In this document: positions 46,316 to 60,541 of the stretch, in pieces
How positions within the stretch are numbered: the stretch's first letter is position 1
Layout: each line of letters opens with the position of its first letter
Assembly: GCA_015698045.1 (NCBI GenBank)
Contig: BLAL01000178.1
Location: 930,001 to 994,000, forward strand
Reading direction: 5' to 3'
DNA from: Rhizophagus clarus
Taxonomy: Eukaryota > Glomeromycota > Glomeromycetes > Glomerales > Glomeraceae
DNA: 64,000 nucleotides
The notes under the pieces: generated by a model
Database searches by the model: none
What the model was told of the DNA's origin: nothing
Seen by the model: only the letters and a program-made list of their open reading frames with translations
Translations under genes and position numbers: made by a program

Positions 46316-48665
46316 TTATTCATCTCCAAGCCACTTTTCTAGCATTTCTTTTAGTTGACCAATCTTAAGTGGCTTAGTAAGATAATCATTCATTCCACTT
46401 TCTAAGCATCTATCACGAGTTCCTTGTACTGCTGAGGCTGTTAAGGCTATTATTGGTATTTTTGATAATGGAGGCTGCAATAATCTAATAGCTTTAGATG
46501 CATCAAAACCTGACATTTCCGGCTAAAAGAAATTTTTCTTGTAATTAATATAAAATATACGATGAAATAAAAGAAAAAAAACAATTATATTTAATTACCA
46601 TAGCACAATCCATTAAGATTAAAGAGATCCTTGGAGAATCATCAGTTGAAGTACTATTCGTTATTTCTGCTTCAATTAAATTTACGGCCTCTTGCCCATT
46701 TGTGGCTGATAAAGTAGGATATCCAAGTTTTGCTAATTGATGCTGAATAACCCGTAAATTTATCGGATTATCTTCCTGCATATTTACATATTTTCAACAG
46801 AAGGCCAATTAGTTATAACAAAAAAAAAAAAAAAAAAAAATTATCAAATACATATCAAGGTAAACTAACCACACATAAAATACACTTTGATTTAGTTATC
46901 TTCCTTGATCTAGATTTCTGAGCACGTAAATTATTATCTGTCACGTTTCTTTTAACTCCGATAACGGTTTCAGCTGAACCAGATGAAGTTACTTGTGGTC
47001 TTACTTCCTTCCTAATAACACTATCTTCATCAATAGCCATAGGGTCAGCAGACTGATCGTTTTCTTGATTATTTCTAACGATCATTGAATCCTTTTCATT
47101 TCTACTTGTATTCAGAGACCTATTTTGATGATAATACTTTTCCACGCGAATATCGGCTAAAGATTTGACATAACTGTATTCTCCTCTATCGTGTTTTGAC
47201 GGAGAAGTAATATCACTTTGTTTAAATAAATCTTTATTACGCAAACAATCCAGAAATCTCCTATGCATAATAGGTTTACATAATGCAGCTGTATGTCCTC
47301 CTATTTGTTGGATAAGATCTCTTCCTAAGGCTCTTCCTTTAGCGCTCCAAAATACTAACAAAGCTATAGATAGATCCTGACCACAGATTGATCTTAATTG
47401 TAATGCAGAATTTTTGACTAAATCTGCATTTTCTTCATATACGTTAAAGAAAACTACATCGTATGGTGGTTCATTATGTTTTTCAACCATTTGTCTTACT
47501 GCATTAACTCCTTCCTCGCAACTATTAAAGGCATCAACTTTATCTACATTACTTTTGAACAATTTCACTAAAGAATATCTTGCAACTTCAACTGAATCTA
47601 TAATAAGAACTCTTTCATATCGTTCAGCTGAAGGCAATGTTAAACTTGTCTGTCCGTTTAATGAATCTAAGGATTGCGGTATTTGAAACATTGAAGCTGC
47701 TGGAATATCGACGTTCCATGTGAACCAGAATCGACTTCCTTTTCTGAGTTCACTAACTACATTTATTTCTCCTCCGTTAATGTCCACTAAATGTTTACAT
47801 ATGGACAAACCAAGACCTGTACCATCTTGTCTTCGTGTCATTGAAGCGTCACCTTGTGAAAAACTTTTGAAAATATCATTTATAAATGCTGGATCGATTC
47901 TGTAGAGAGAAAAATAACGGTAAATTATTGAATGTAATAAATCGAGAATTGGAATTATTAAATAAAAATTTGTTCAACATTACCCAATACCAGTATCAGT
48001 TAGTTCGACATGTAATTTGGCTTTTTTTCCAACTTCTTGCCCTTGAACTACAGATGACTCTTCAGTTCCTTCGTGTGGAATCATTGAGATTTTAAGTACA
48101 ATTTGTCCATTTTCGGTAAACTTTATCCTAAATAATAATAATAAAAGGTTGAATTGTTAAATCACTTGAGTGCGTAGAGTAAATAAAATTTTATGTGAAG
48201 TTTCGAAATACTTACGAATTAGATAACAGATTCATTAATATTTGTTGGAGCCTATTAATAATTAAAAATTTAGATAAAAAAATTTTGATCACATTTCCAA
48301 AGCCCAAATTAATTATAAAAATATATATCCTATATATCCTTACCTTTCTGGATCAGACGTCACTTCTTTGGGTAAACTATTCGGTTCACAGTCCAAGACC
48401 AATTCAATTTGTTTATTTCCAGCTTTTTCACCAAATATCTCGATGGTTTTTTCCACCAAATCGAATAATTCGAAAGTTCGATTAACTAATTTTATTTTTT
48501 GTGCTTCCAGTTTTGCTGCGTCTAGGATGTCATTAACCACAGCGAGAACAACGTCAGATGCACGTGTCATTATTTGAATCATATCCTTTTGATCATCCGT
48601 CAACGCTGTATCTTCAAATGCGGATAATACTCCTATGATGGCTCCTAACGGCGTCCTTAATTCTG

Positions 48666-48702
<37 letters not shown>

Positions 48703-51700
48703 GTAAAACGAATCGTGTTAACATTCTCTTTGTCCATTTATAAATTATTCTTCTTTTGACTCTGGATACATACCATGACTGGTATTAGCCAAGATTTGAC
48801 TCTTAGCTTCATTCGCAGCTCTAGCAGCCTCGATTTGTGCTTCCCGTCTCAGTTTATCCTCTAATAATTTGGCATGAGTAATAGCCAAACTTATTTGATT
48901 CGATATCTGTTGTAAAAATTCTTTCTCACTATCTGACCAAGCACTATTTGGTGGTCTATGTACTATTAACCATCCCCAAGTTAATTGATTAACTTTAATA
49001 GCTACAGCTAATAATGATACATATTTTTGTACATTAATTGAATAAAAACTTGGCACTTCAGCAATTTCCAAATCTTCATCATCAGAACTTTGTATGATAG
49101 ACACCGGGGATATTAATGACTCGGATTGATTTTTGGATTTTTTAGATGGCCCAGATAATTGATCATTCAAAGTTTTATCAAAAAATTGATTTTGTTCACC
49201 TGTCATAATAGCCAAAGCCTTATTAGCATTATCAATAATATTAATAATATCATTTTCATTATTTTCATTGTCTTCATCTAATAATTTCCTCTCTTCTAAT
49301 TCCTTAATTAATTTTTCCACAATTACTGGATCACTGTGTAATCTAATTTGTTCAGAATTAAATTTTAGACTTTGCCCTTTTATATTCTTTTCACTTTTAT
49401 CTTTAGCTGAAAATGCTTCAATAATAGCGTCACCATTTTCCAATTGATCGTTTGCTGTTATAAATAATCTATCAGCTGATAATGTCCTATGTATTTCCTC
49501 AACAGCTGTTGAGAGTGTTTTTTGCAAATTAAAACCGGAATGGATCTTATTTGAAATTGAAAATAAGAGTTGTTTTGTTTCGGCTTGTTGACGTTGTTGT
49601 AGGAAAAGTTGACGACGTAGATAAGAAAGTTTAATGTTTACACGAACTCTAGCTATAAGTTCTCTTGCACTAAATGGTTTTGTTAAATAATCATCAGCTC
49701 CTTTGTCCAAACCTTTAATATATATACAAAAGAATATTAGTATGTTAGGCCACGTATATGTATGATTTTTTCATAAATTTACCTTCAATACTAGCCTCTT
49801 CACCAGCCTTGGCAGATAAAAGGATAACAGGGATTAATTGAGTTGCACTGTCACTTCTAATACTTTTCAACAACTCAAAACCATTCATATTAGGCATCAT
49901 TATATCTAAATAATAATAATAATAATAATAATCAAAGAAAAAAATAACATAAAAAATAAATTTTAATAAAAATAAAATAAAATAAAAAAAGAAATTAAAT
50001 AAAATAGTATATGTTCTTTAATTGAGGTCTATTTACCGCTGAGAATTAGATCAGGAGGATTTTTTAATTTCTTCAATTTTTTGAGAGCTTCGCGTCCGTC
50101 ACACGCACAATGAACGATAAATTCTTTCTTTAACAGTCCAGCAAGATAATTTCTCATATCAGTATTGTCATCAGTTAATAATACAACATGTTTTGTGCCA
50201 CTTATTGGAATAGGATCATCTTCAATGCGAGAATTATTTTCAAAATTTTCCGTGAAAAATCCTTTATGATCCACTTTATTTTCATAACCATCAACAATCA
50301 TTTCATCACTAGAACTCTCTGCATCTTCATCAGGTTCCGGTTCGTTGTTTTGAATCCATTGTAAACCCTCTTCAAGATATAATTGTTTATTATCAAATAG
50401 TTTATTTTCTTGACCCATGTATTGACCTCCTTTTCCTTCTTTCATATCCTTTTGGAAGAGAAGCCTTCCTGGGGGCAAATGTTCGTGTCCGGTTGGAAAC
50501 CAAATCGTGAATGTTGTACCTTCATCTACTTTTGATTTACATTTAATGCCACCTCCATGACGCGTAATAAGTTCATGTATTAATGCCAATCCTATACCAG
50601 TTCCTTCGTGACTACGAGATTGACGTGATTCTATTCGATAAAATCTTTGGAATAGTTTTGGGATTTCTTCCTCTGGAATTCCAACACCTAATAGCAAAAT
50701 AGAATCACGTAAGTATTATAATAGTTAAAAGTGTTCGGAAAGAATAAATTAAACCAACCTGTATCAGAAACTTCCATTACAACAAGTTCTTTATTTTCTT
50801 CTCTTTTGATAGATAGTTTTACAGTAACATTACCACTCCATGTGTGTTTGAATGCATTTGAACCTATGATTAATAAGTATGCATAAATAAAATATTAAAA
50901 AAGGCAACTCAACTCAAATTAAAAGTCAAATATAGACACTTACACAAATTAAATATGATCTTTTCGTACATGTCTAAATCGACGAAAACTTTTTTTTCCA
51001 ACATACTATCAAAATTTCCAGGTATTTCAATTCGATACTCCAAATTAAGTGATTTAGCCATACTTTCAAAATTAGATGCTAATTCTAATGTTAATAGTCC
51101 AATATTAACTTCATAATAAATTGCTTCCATTCTACCAGCTTCAATGCGGGAAAACTAAAATTAAATAACCACATCAATAATGAATAAACACATTGGTTTG
51201 ATTGGAGATTAAAAAAAAACAATTTTACCTGTAGTAAAGTATTAACTAATTTGAGTAATCGTCTCGTATTTCGTTGGATCATATTTAAATGTGAATACAT
51301 GGGTGAGTCATGTGAGCACACTGAGATTACTTCATCGAGTGGAGATAACATAAGTGTAATAGGGGCTGAGATTTGCAAATTAAATAGAAATTATAAAATT
51401 ATGGGAAATTGCAAATCGAATTAATTTCATGTCTTAACTTTTTTTTATTACAGAAAAACTTACTGCGCAACTCGTGTGAAATATTCTGAAAAAACATGAT
51501 CTTTTGTCGATTCAAATCTGCCAAAATTTCGGCTTGTTTACGTTCTTCTTCTCTAGATTTACCATGTGTTAAACTTATACATACTTGACCTACTATGAGC
51601 TACATACATTACATTGTTGCGTTATGATGTGATCAATAATATTTTAACCATAAAAGAAATTTTCTTTTCGCATTTACCTGCAAGAATTCTATATATGGTT

Positions 51701-53139
51701 TATCAAGAGCCCTATGAGGGTTGATTCCAAGAATAATAATAGCAGTTAAAACACTTTTTCCACTTGATGATGTTGTCACTGGATATAACACGGCACTCGA
51801 CCCATTTTTCAAGGTTATAGTAATATGTAATCCTGTCAATGCCACATAATGTAAAGGCCAACTTTTCAAGAAATCTTTACTTGCAATAAATTTTTCTCCT
51901 GTTCTAGCTGATAGTTCAAATTTTGAATCATCATTTATTAATTCATTAACCTCATCAGGAACAAGCATTAAATCAACTATCTCTTCAGTCTCTAATAGAT
52001 AATCGGGTAAAACTCTTCTTGATTTATTAGGTACAAATGATATTTCATCGACTCCATCTTCACATTTTACGAAATCTAAATCTTCATCGAATGTTGAAGC
52101 CACTAAATGAGCTTCTCGTGGCTGTAATGTGGATTTTATAGTAGAATTTTCTATAAGGTAAATTAAGGCATACGATATATCTTTGTTTTTTTCATGTAAA
52201 GTTCGAGTCACCAAATGACAAGCATTTTCGAGTGACTTTGCTCCTAATTAAGATAATTTTAAAGATTAGTGAAGCATTAAAAAAAAAAAAAAATGACGAC
52301 AGTTTATAAATTACCCGGAGTTCTTTTTCCTAATTCTGATAGAGCTTCAACTCTTCTATTTGACAAAACTCTTTCTGTTGTTTCTTGACTGGCATTGAAA
52401 ATGCCACCCACTGACCCATCATCTTTAAAAATGGGGCTGAATGTAAATGAAAAATATGTTTCTTCAAGATATCCATCTCTAAGCAAGAAAAAGAATCTAT
52501 CATATTCAAATTTTCCCTTTCCAGTGCTTAACACTCTTTTAGATCAAAAATTAATTAGTAGGGGAAAAAAAGAAGAAAGTTTTATTTTTTATTTATTACT
52601 TACTCTTTAAATAGCGGTTCGAGATCATCATAAATTTCGGCCCATACTTCTCTAAATGGCAGACCCATTGCTACGCAGTTAAAAAAAAAAAATTTGAGAT
52701 TATATTATAAAGTCACATGACATTCATAAATAATTACCTTGAGGATGTTTCATTTTTAGTATAGGTATCCACACTAGTGATAAAAAATCAATTAATCAAT
52801 TAGATGATGTAATATTTGCGTAAAATATTTTGAAAACATACTATCGTTATATATGTTGATTAATTCTGGGCCGTAGTAAATCGCTATCGGAAAAACCGAA
52901 TGTATACACAATTTCTAAATTGAAATAAAATAAAATCAAAATCCAAACGTTCCATAAAGATTAACCAAAAATTGAATTAAATTTTTTTTTACCACAGTGG
53001 ATTTAAGAGTGGGTTCCCAATCGGCCATAGGACCTAGGGGAGTAGAAGACCAGTCAAAGGATTCGACCAATTCAGCAGCGGGAATTTGATCATATTGATT
53101 AGGAATTTCGGAAAGATTTTCAGTTCCGGCAAGCGACAT
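46316..53139 (-). CDS. Double hybrid histidine kinase (two kinase cores, two receivers, one degenerate receiver)
   Basis: Nineteen exons (53139-52993, 52914-52842, 52773-52738, 52670-52604, 52535-52315, 52243-51678, 51599-51464, 51365-51229, 51154-50944, 50863-50759, 50687-50037, 49905-49783, 49712-48774, 48662-48344, 48251-48216, 48127-47984, 47899-46870, 46775-46599, 46522-46316) join in frame to 1774 residues. Order: PAS-like sensor (FDWSSTPLGPM, FPIAIYYGPELINIYND, MWIPILKMKHP); first kinase with His412 in SHELRTPI, N box NAFKHT and G box EGTGIGLALIHEL; receiver 1 (Asp784, DYLTKPF); GAF-like domain (about 880-1115); second kinase, His1137 in SHELRTPL, N box LLSNSIKFT, G box DGTGLGLSICKHL; degenerate receiver with Asn1456 at the Asp site; receiver 2 (Asp1703, DYLTKPL). 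It would sense an unknown signal and pass phosphate to an HPt protein. No membrane segment seen. Confidence 0.9.
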
Positions 53140-56100
53140 AAAAGCTTATATTTTTCAAAAAAGGACAAAATAGAGGAGGAGGTTGTTCAAAAACAAATGA
53201 GGTTTAAGTCGAACAATAAATAAAAATGAATGAGAAATTATATATATAAATTGTATAAATTAAATGATGACGATATATATTTAATTCTCCGAAACATTAA
53301 AAAAGTTAAAAAAAAAAAAAATAAAAATAAAAAAATAAAAAATAAAAAAAAAAAAATAGATGATATATGGTATATATTAAAAAAATTGTTTATCAAATAA
53401 ACTCACTCAGTGCTTTATCCATTAAAAGAATGATTGTAAATATAACTGGTGGAATATATTTCGTTTTTTTTTGAGTTCTGCCGTTTTAGTAACGGGGAAT
53501 ACTCTTTTAGACCTGTCTAGACCGTTCCAGACTCAAAACCTACCCAAATCTTCCTCTTTTTGTATGTTTTTTTTTACATTGTACCTTAACCAAATTAGGA
53601 CGAAATTGGTAATCTTCCGAAATTGGAATTATATCTTCATATAAAAATACTATAATTATTTAATTTATGTTACCGGAACTTCTAACTCGTTGGGAAAAAA
53701 GGAAACCGAAGTTGGTCAAACATTAAAACTTTAAAACAATGAATTAGTTCATAGAAATATTAATCTTACGATTATTCAAATTTTAATATTTACGCGTCCA
53801 CAATTTTTGCCCCTTGAACACGAAAAAGATTCCTTAATCCTTATACCAATATATAATATATATGTATATATATATATATATATGTAAGTATAATATATAT
53901 ATAGTTTTTCTTGTGTAAATTTATTAAATAAGTCGGGATTCCCTTTTTTCAACTTTTATTAAGTGAATAAGTTACTTTTGTAGTACGTTTTCCTAAGACT
54001 TGGGGGGAGAATTCCGATATGCAATAACAAAATTAATTAATCGATAAGAGGTTATTTTTTTTTGGAAAAATCTGATTTTCAGATCTTTTTTAAAATGTCC
54101 GAAAAACTTGTTTTGACTAAAATAATATTAGCAGTAATTACATATAGAGAAGGGTATTAGGTTTTACCTACTGCGATGAAATATAATATAACTTATTATG
54201 GGTAAGTTGAAATTTGAAACAGTAACTGAAGTTTAATTTAACGAAATTTGGGAATTTTTTTAATAATTAATAATATGAATTCTCTCGACATAAAATGTGG
54301 GATTATTTACACATTACCCAAGAAAAAAGAATTTATTTACAAATAATAATGTGCTCTAATTTTTTCCTGCATATTCTTCATTCTATGCATATGATAAATA
54401 CTGTATATACGTATGCATCTTTTATTTGTTTATTTGTTATTAATATTTTTAATTTGGATTTTTGACATGATTACATGTATAACCGTGAATTTTCAATATG
54501 TGATACATGTGAGAAGATTTCATTGCTCCCGTGAAACGTGGTAAAGAATGGGCTTCACCGGCTAACTATGCTTCAATAGTTGGGCTGGGTATTGTTCGGT
54601 TTTTCGTCTTGTATAATTAATAAGAAAAAGAATTCCGAAAGGCTTGTGTCATGTTGCTTAACTTTATTCTATGTTAAATTAATTCACATAACACAGATTA
54701 CACAGAGATTAAACAAATACATGATCAAAAAATATTATTAATGTATTCATAATATATATATTCTATAATATTCCATATATTCAATTAATACCAGCTAAAT
54801 TTCAGGTTTTTACCCGTTAAAAGAGGAGAATCTTTTCTTTTAATTCTGTTAAGGTTATTTTTCTCTGAAACACAAAATACTCAACCTCATCACCACAGCC
54901 ACGATCAAAAACTCCTTTTAAAAGAAACAATATTTTTTTTTTTTCGAACACTTTTTTTACTAAAGAAATTTTGTACCCAATTTTTATTTATTATCATTAC
55001 TAAATTTTCATTATTTTGTTTTTTTTTTTCCTATCTAAATGTATTTAAAAAAAGTTTCATGTTACACAATATCATAAATCAGTGACGTAATCTACAACAA
55101 TCTACAAGTGTATAAGTTAAGTTTTTATTTTTTATTTATTTTTTTTTTTTTAATAAAGAAAATTATATATATATGTGTATATGTATATATATATATATCA
55201 AAGCAAAAAGGAAAGAAAAAAAAAAAAAAAGAAAAAACTAAACAGGAAATCTAAATCGTTTTTTTAAATATATGTATAATGGAAAAAAATCCGAGAAAAA
55301 AAAAAAGAAAATAGAATACATAAGAAAATTTTTTTCAACCCCGTGATCCAGAATTTCCCCTAAAATTTACCATCATTATCATTTTCTATATAAACATTTA
55401 AATACAACGAAAAACGGTTAAGCAAAAAAAAAAAAATAAAATAAAAATAAAATAAATAAATAATAAACAAACAAATAAAAAAAAAAAAAATAATAATAAT
55501 AATAGATAAAAAAAAAAAAATAAATAAACTAATGGTACAAAAGTTCTTTTTTTTTCTACATTAATATTTTTTTTTTATTGTCTAGAAGGAACCAACAATT
55601 ACAACAATTCATGACTCCCAAAATTTTATACTACCGCACTTTTTTTATAATTTCTATTGTTCAAACTGATCCGGAGCTGCACCCCGACCAATAGTCACGT
55701 GAAAGCGGAATAATCATTATATTACTATTTTATTTTAAATAAATCGAAGCTAAGTAAATTATTCCCAAAGTCTTTTTTTTTCATTAAAATTCCCATAAAA
55801 CGACAGTGAAATTAAATTCTTCTTTTTTTGCTTATCATAATCTCTCTCGAAAGAGGTATTAAGGAACAAATAGGGAAACATTACAGGTGATAAAAATCAA
55901 CATATTATTATTCATAAATGAAAATATCCCACTGTACAGTATATATCCCATTTTGCGCATGACACAATTGTTCGACACCAAATCATATTTTCTCACAAAA
56001 TTCTTTCAATCTGTTCAAATTAAATATTCAATTTTTTCTTTTTTGATTTTTTTTTTACAGGGATAACTTTGAATAAATCACTTTTTGATAAGAAGAAAAA

Positions 56101-56391
56101 AGAAAAAAAAAAAAAAATAATAATAAAAAATAAACCCTAAATAATGTATGATCGGGTTTATTTTTATAAAATATTTTTTCTTTTTATATATTCAAGCTTC
56201 CGAAAGAGAAAGAGAATTATTTTCAAAAGGTACTTTTAAATGACCATTTCGTCTTTGATGTCCATAGAGTAAGTACCTTCTTATAAAAGTAAAAAATTAA
56301 ATCAACCGTGACAAAGGAAAAAAATGAAAAAAAAAAAATAATATAAAATTTTTTTGTCTACATTCAAAATGGAAAAATCTATAACGGGTAT
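53140..56391. other. Intergenic, 5' region of the kinase gene
   Basis: Long AT-rich stretch with poly-A/T and (TA)n tracts (53860-53890, 55165-55200). No coding signal or repeat family recognised; probably the promoter and leader of the kinase gene and the 3' flank of the ankyrin gene. Confidence 0.55.
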
Positions 56392-59229
56392 TTATTCATG
56401 TTCTTTAATCGTTGATCCGACTTTTAATTCTAGTTTTGGTGGAGGAGGTTTGAAGTAACTTTTTTTTATTATTCCAGAACTTGTTTTAAGATGGCTATTC
56501 TTTATTGTTGGTTGTATTTGATTTGTATCCGTCATTGAAACCCACTGAGTTGTAGAAGGTGTAGTTGGTGAAGTAGGTGTAAGTGGCAATTTAGAAGTAA
56601 AATCGTCAATCTCCATAGCATGACATTCTGCATCGCCATTTAAATCATCAGAGTCCTCTATTTCATTATTTGTATAATCTGATATATCTAATGGTATTGT
56701 CGGTATATCTTCTTTAGGAATTTTAGAAATTTCTAAAATTTGATCAAACTAAAAAATATATATATATATAATATAATATTAAAAAAAAAAAAAAAAGAAT
56801 AAAGAATATTAAATGATTTTTTTAAAACTAACCTTGACAAAATGCATTTTATATATTAGGAATTTTTCTCTCTGTTCTGCTTCTAATATACCAAGTTCTG
56901 ATGGACGTTTACATTTTGGCGGATTCCATATAATTGAACGAAGACAAGGCCATAATCTTTCCTTTTCTACATAAGTTACCTCTCTCCGTACTATATTTGG
57001 ATGTTTTTTCAATAAAGTAGATAAGGGATATCGCAAAAATAATTCCGCTTGAAAATCAACAACAAATGAAGGGGAACTTGGAGGATCTGTTAATGCAGTT
57101 ATTGGGTATCCTGGACGATCTATGGCTAATTGAACTGTATAAAATAAGTCCACATCACTATTGGATATTTCAAGTATCGTATTTTCAAGCTTTTGAGCTT
57201 CTATCGACTCAGAAACTTCTATTAATTCATCTGATTCTTTTGATTCCTTTAATTCTAGTTCTGTATCTTTACGATGTTCTACTTTTAATTTTTTAGTATT
57301 AGGTATTGATTCCTCTTCTGAAAATTCACCATCCGATAAATCCGTTTCATCATTTGAGTCTATTTGCATCTGATTCGGAGTTTCAGCAAGTTGAGCACCT
57401 AAGTACTCATCGGCATCCAATTCGAGAACATCACAAAGTAATTCTACAATATCTCTTCTTCTTCGAGCCATGTCAAGAGGTGTTTTACCATCAATATTTT
57501 TATCATCGGGTTTAGCATTATTAGTTAATAATATGTTAACAACATCACCATGACCTTTATGTGATGCATCATGGAGTGGTGTATTATTCTTGTTGTCTTT
57601 ACTATTGACATCTGCACCTAAAGCTATTAAAATTTCAACGGTTGTAGTATGACCCTCATAAGCTGCTTCATGTAAAGCTGTACGTCCATTATTATCTTTT
57701 GTATTAATAAGATAACTGGCTCCAGCTTCAATCATATTTGCAACCATTTCACTATTACCACGTTTTGCATTCAAATGAAGATTTGTCCGACCAGTTGATG
57801 GATCTTTGAATCTTAAATCCATTCTTAAAACATCATTTGCTGAAGTAAATGCTCTTGCACCGTTATTATGAACTTCACCATTTAATCTTTTACCGTCTCT
57901 AAGGGAACGTCTTCTGGTACCTGTTGAATAAATATTAGACCCTGAATTATCATTTCTATTATCATCACGTCTGATACGTGGTCTTCCACGCTTTCCTCCG
58001 CTCGATTGTTTTCTTGTCTCTTGTTTTTGTAAAGATTGAAAGGTCCTGATTAACTGTTGTTCCTTCCTTTGGGTTCTAGATAATTTTGAATCACTAATAC
58101 GACTGTTACCTTCGTCCTTTGACTTTTTATCCTGTAATTGTCCTTGTTTATTATTTTGATTTGCTTTTCCGGGTGTTTTAACAAATTCAATAGATGTTCT
58201 TAAATAATTTATTACACGATCATCTGTTGCATGGTCTTCTGGTTTTTCTTCCTTTACATTTGTTTTTTCAGGATCTGCACCATATTGCATTAAAGCCCAG
58301 ACAACTTCTGCGTGCCCTTTAGCACTTGCGTCATGTAAAGGTGTGTCACCATCGTCAAATGAAGCAGCATTAACTTCTGCACCTTGTTCTAAAAGGAATT
58401 CAACAATGTTTAAATGACCAGCTAATGCAGCTTCATGAAGCGATGTCCAACCTGCATGATCTTGAGCATTAATATCAGATCCTTTATTTATTAAACTGAT
58501 AACTCTATCTAAATTTCCCTCCTGGCAAGCTCGATGTAAATTAGTTTGCCCTGCTCTATCTCTAGCAAAAACATCATTTTCATCAATATCTTTTCGTTTA
58601 TTACCAGCTCTTCTTTTATTTGGTTGTGTACTGTTATTATTAATTTTACCATCACTATCATCAACAATAGGTTTAACCGGATTTTTTTTCCTACCCGGCT
58701 TACCTTTTTGTGTAGCTGGTCTTCCCGGTTTCCCTGGTTTTCTTCCTCTTGGTTTACCCACTGTTTTGCTAACTACACTATTTTTTTTTATCAACATATT
58801 TTCTATAGATTTATGATCTTCTTCATCACTATCTTTAGAAATTAGTGCTTTCTTTGCAGGACGACCTCTTCTTTTTGGTTGTGCAGTTCTACTTGGACCA
58901 GCTCTTGCTGAATCATCATCCTCTTCTTCAAATTTATATTCACTGCTACTATCCAAATCATCATCATCTTTTGAGTCAACTGAACTTAATTCCGATCCAT
59001 CATCTAAATCGTTATAATTGCTTTCATAAGATATGAGAGATCTTCCACGTTTACCCTTATTTTCATTCAAATCGTTTGTAATTTCTTCATTTTTCTTATC
59101 TTCTATTTGACTAGAATAACCGGTTCCTTCTTTTTCTGCTTCAGAATCTTCACCTCTAATTGTTGCCCATTCGTCTTCAGAACCTACAGTTAATGCATCA
59201 AGACTATTTTTTCCACTTTTTCCACCCAT
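56392..59229 (-). CDS. Ankyrin-repeat / AT-hook nuclear protein, Hos4-like
   Basis: Exons 59229-56833 and 56748-56392 join in phase 0 to 917 residues. N-terminus acidic and Ser-rich; AT-hook-type motifs at about 119-124 (KRRGRP), 159-180 (PRGRKPGKPGRP) and 413-418 (KRGRPR). First ankyrin block about 225-325 (GQTNLHRACQEGNLDRVISL, GWTSLHEAALAGHLNIVEFL, DTPLHDASAKGHAEVVWAL); second about 478-590 (GRTNLHLNAKRGNSEMV, GRTALHEAAYEGHTTTVEIL, NTPLHDASHKGHGDVVNIL). The C-terminal part contains a conserved-looking WPCLRSIIWNPPKCKRPSEL region. Fungal Hos4, an ankyrin subunit of the Set3 histone-deacetylase complex, has the HRACQEG / HDASAKGH pattern, so a chromatin co-repressor role is likely but inferred. 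The second ankyrin block is an addition relative to the short classical set. Confidence 0.8.
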
Positions 59230-60541
59230 CCTTTGATATTATTTTAATCTTTTTTTTTTAAAAAAAAATTTATTTATAATTTGAAAAATGAAAAAAAAAA
59301 AAGGTTTAAACAAATTTTTTTTTTTTTTTTAAAAAAAAAAGGAAATTAGAGTTGAATAAAACCTCTAATTTTTTTTTTTTTTGGAAATATATATATATAT
59401 GTATATATATAAAAAGAAAAAGGAAATATATATGTAAAGCACAAGGAATTTGAAGATGGAGAATACAAAAAACAATATATAAAAAGAAATAGATAAATAT
59501 GTATTAAAAATATAAATAATAAAATATAATAAGTAAACGCAAGTATTAAAAAAAAAAAATTTATTAGAAATTGTAAGGGAAAAAAAAAAATAATGGGAAA
59601 TAATTTAGTACAAAATGTGTTAGTAAGCAAGAAAAGCACAACAAAAAAGAATAAAGAAATTTTAAAAAAATTTTTTATATAAAAACACCTTTTAGTTTCG
59701 TTAATTAGACTCGACTCGTTTTTTTTTTTTTGAGAAAGAAAAGTAAAAAAAAATTCTTCGGAATAGTTATGAAGTAAAGCCGAAGTGCAAGCACTTACAA
59801 CCATTCGATTGGAAAAAATGAGTTTATATGATAAAAGTACAACATAATAAAGCAGATTAACGGCACATCCCCTAAAAAGGCAGTGGGCTGAGTTTAGTAC
59901 TACAACTGTACGCCAATCATTAACAAAGACAATTGGATGAAATTTTTTTTATATATTGTGATATGCAGCAACCAATAAAACCCTACATAAATTCATATCA
60001 TGTGATCTTGTGAACCCAGAGATCGGGGCCATTAAAACTGAGCTTGGGTCCCAAAATGAACTGCTTAAATTTCAGATGATTGACCGCAGTTATGTAAGAA
60101 CAGAGTTATTTCCATTAAGCAGGTATAATATCAAATAAAAATTTCATCATAATCTTTTTCTCGCTAACAGCAAAATATCTCTACCATTTATAGATTGTTA
60201 ATTGGTTTTTGTCTTTTGATTTTGAAACAACATAATGTACTAATCCAAATAAGGATTAATTTTATTTAGAAAAAATTAAAATTCTTTTTTTTCTTATTTC
60301 GTTTCACATATTACTTTACGGTCGAGTCGAGTAAAAACAAATATCTTGAATTTTTTTCTATAATACTTGCAATATTCTTCACTATTTATTTTTAACACAT
60401 CCATAATGAAAGTAATTTATAATTTTCTTTTTTGATAATAAGCAATATTGTAATTATTAAAATTCTCTCAGAAAGAATAAATATAAACACTCAAAAAAGT
60501 ATGTAAATTGAAGTGAATAGTTATCTATTACACATAATAAC
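59230..60541. other. Intergenic
   Basis: 5' side of the ankyrin gene, with long poly-A/T tracts (59245-59380). Nothing else recognised. Confidence 0.55.

Noticed and set aside
53140..56391. Hidden gene in the 3.2-kb gap upstream of the kinase
   Set aside because: No frame above background, no chain of splice sites, no family motif in either strand.
59346..59804. Minus-strand frame of 152 codons upstream of the ankyrin gene
   Set aside because: Phe/Leu/Ile/Tyr-rich translation of poly-A/T and TA tracts; composition only.
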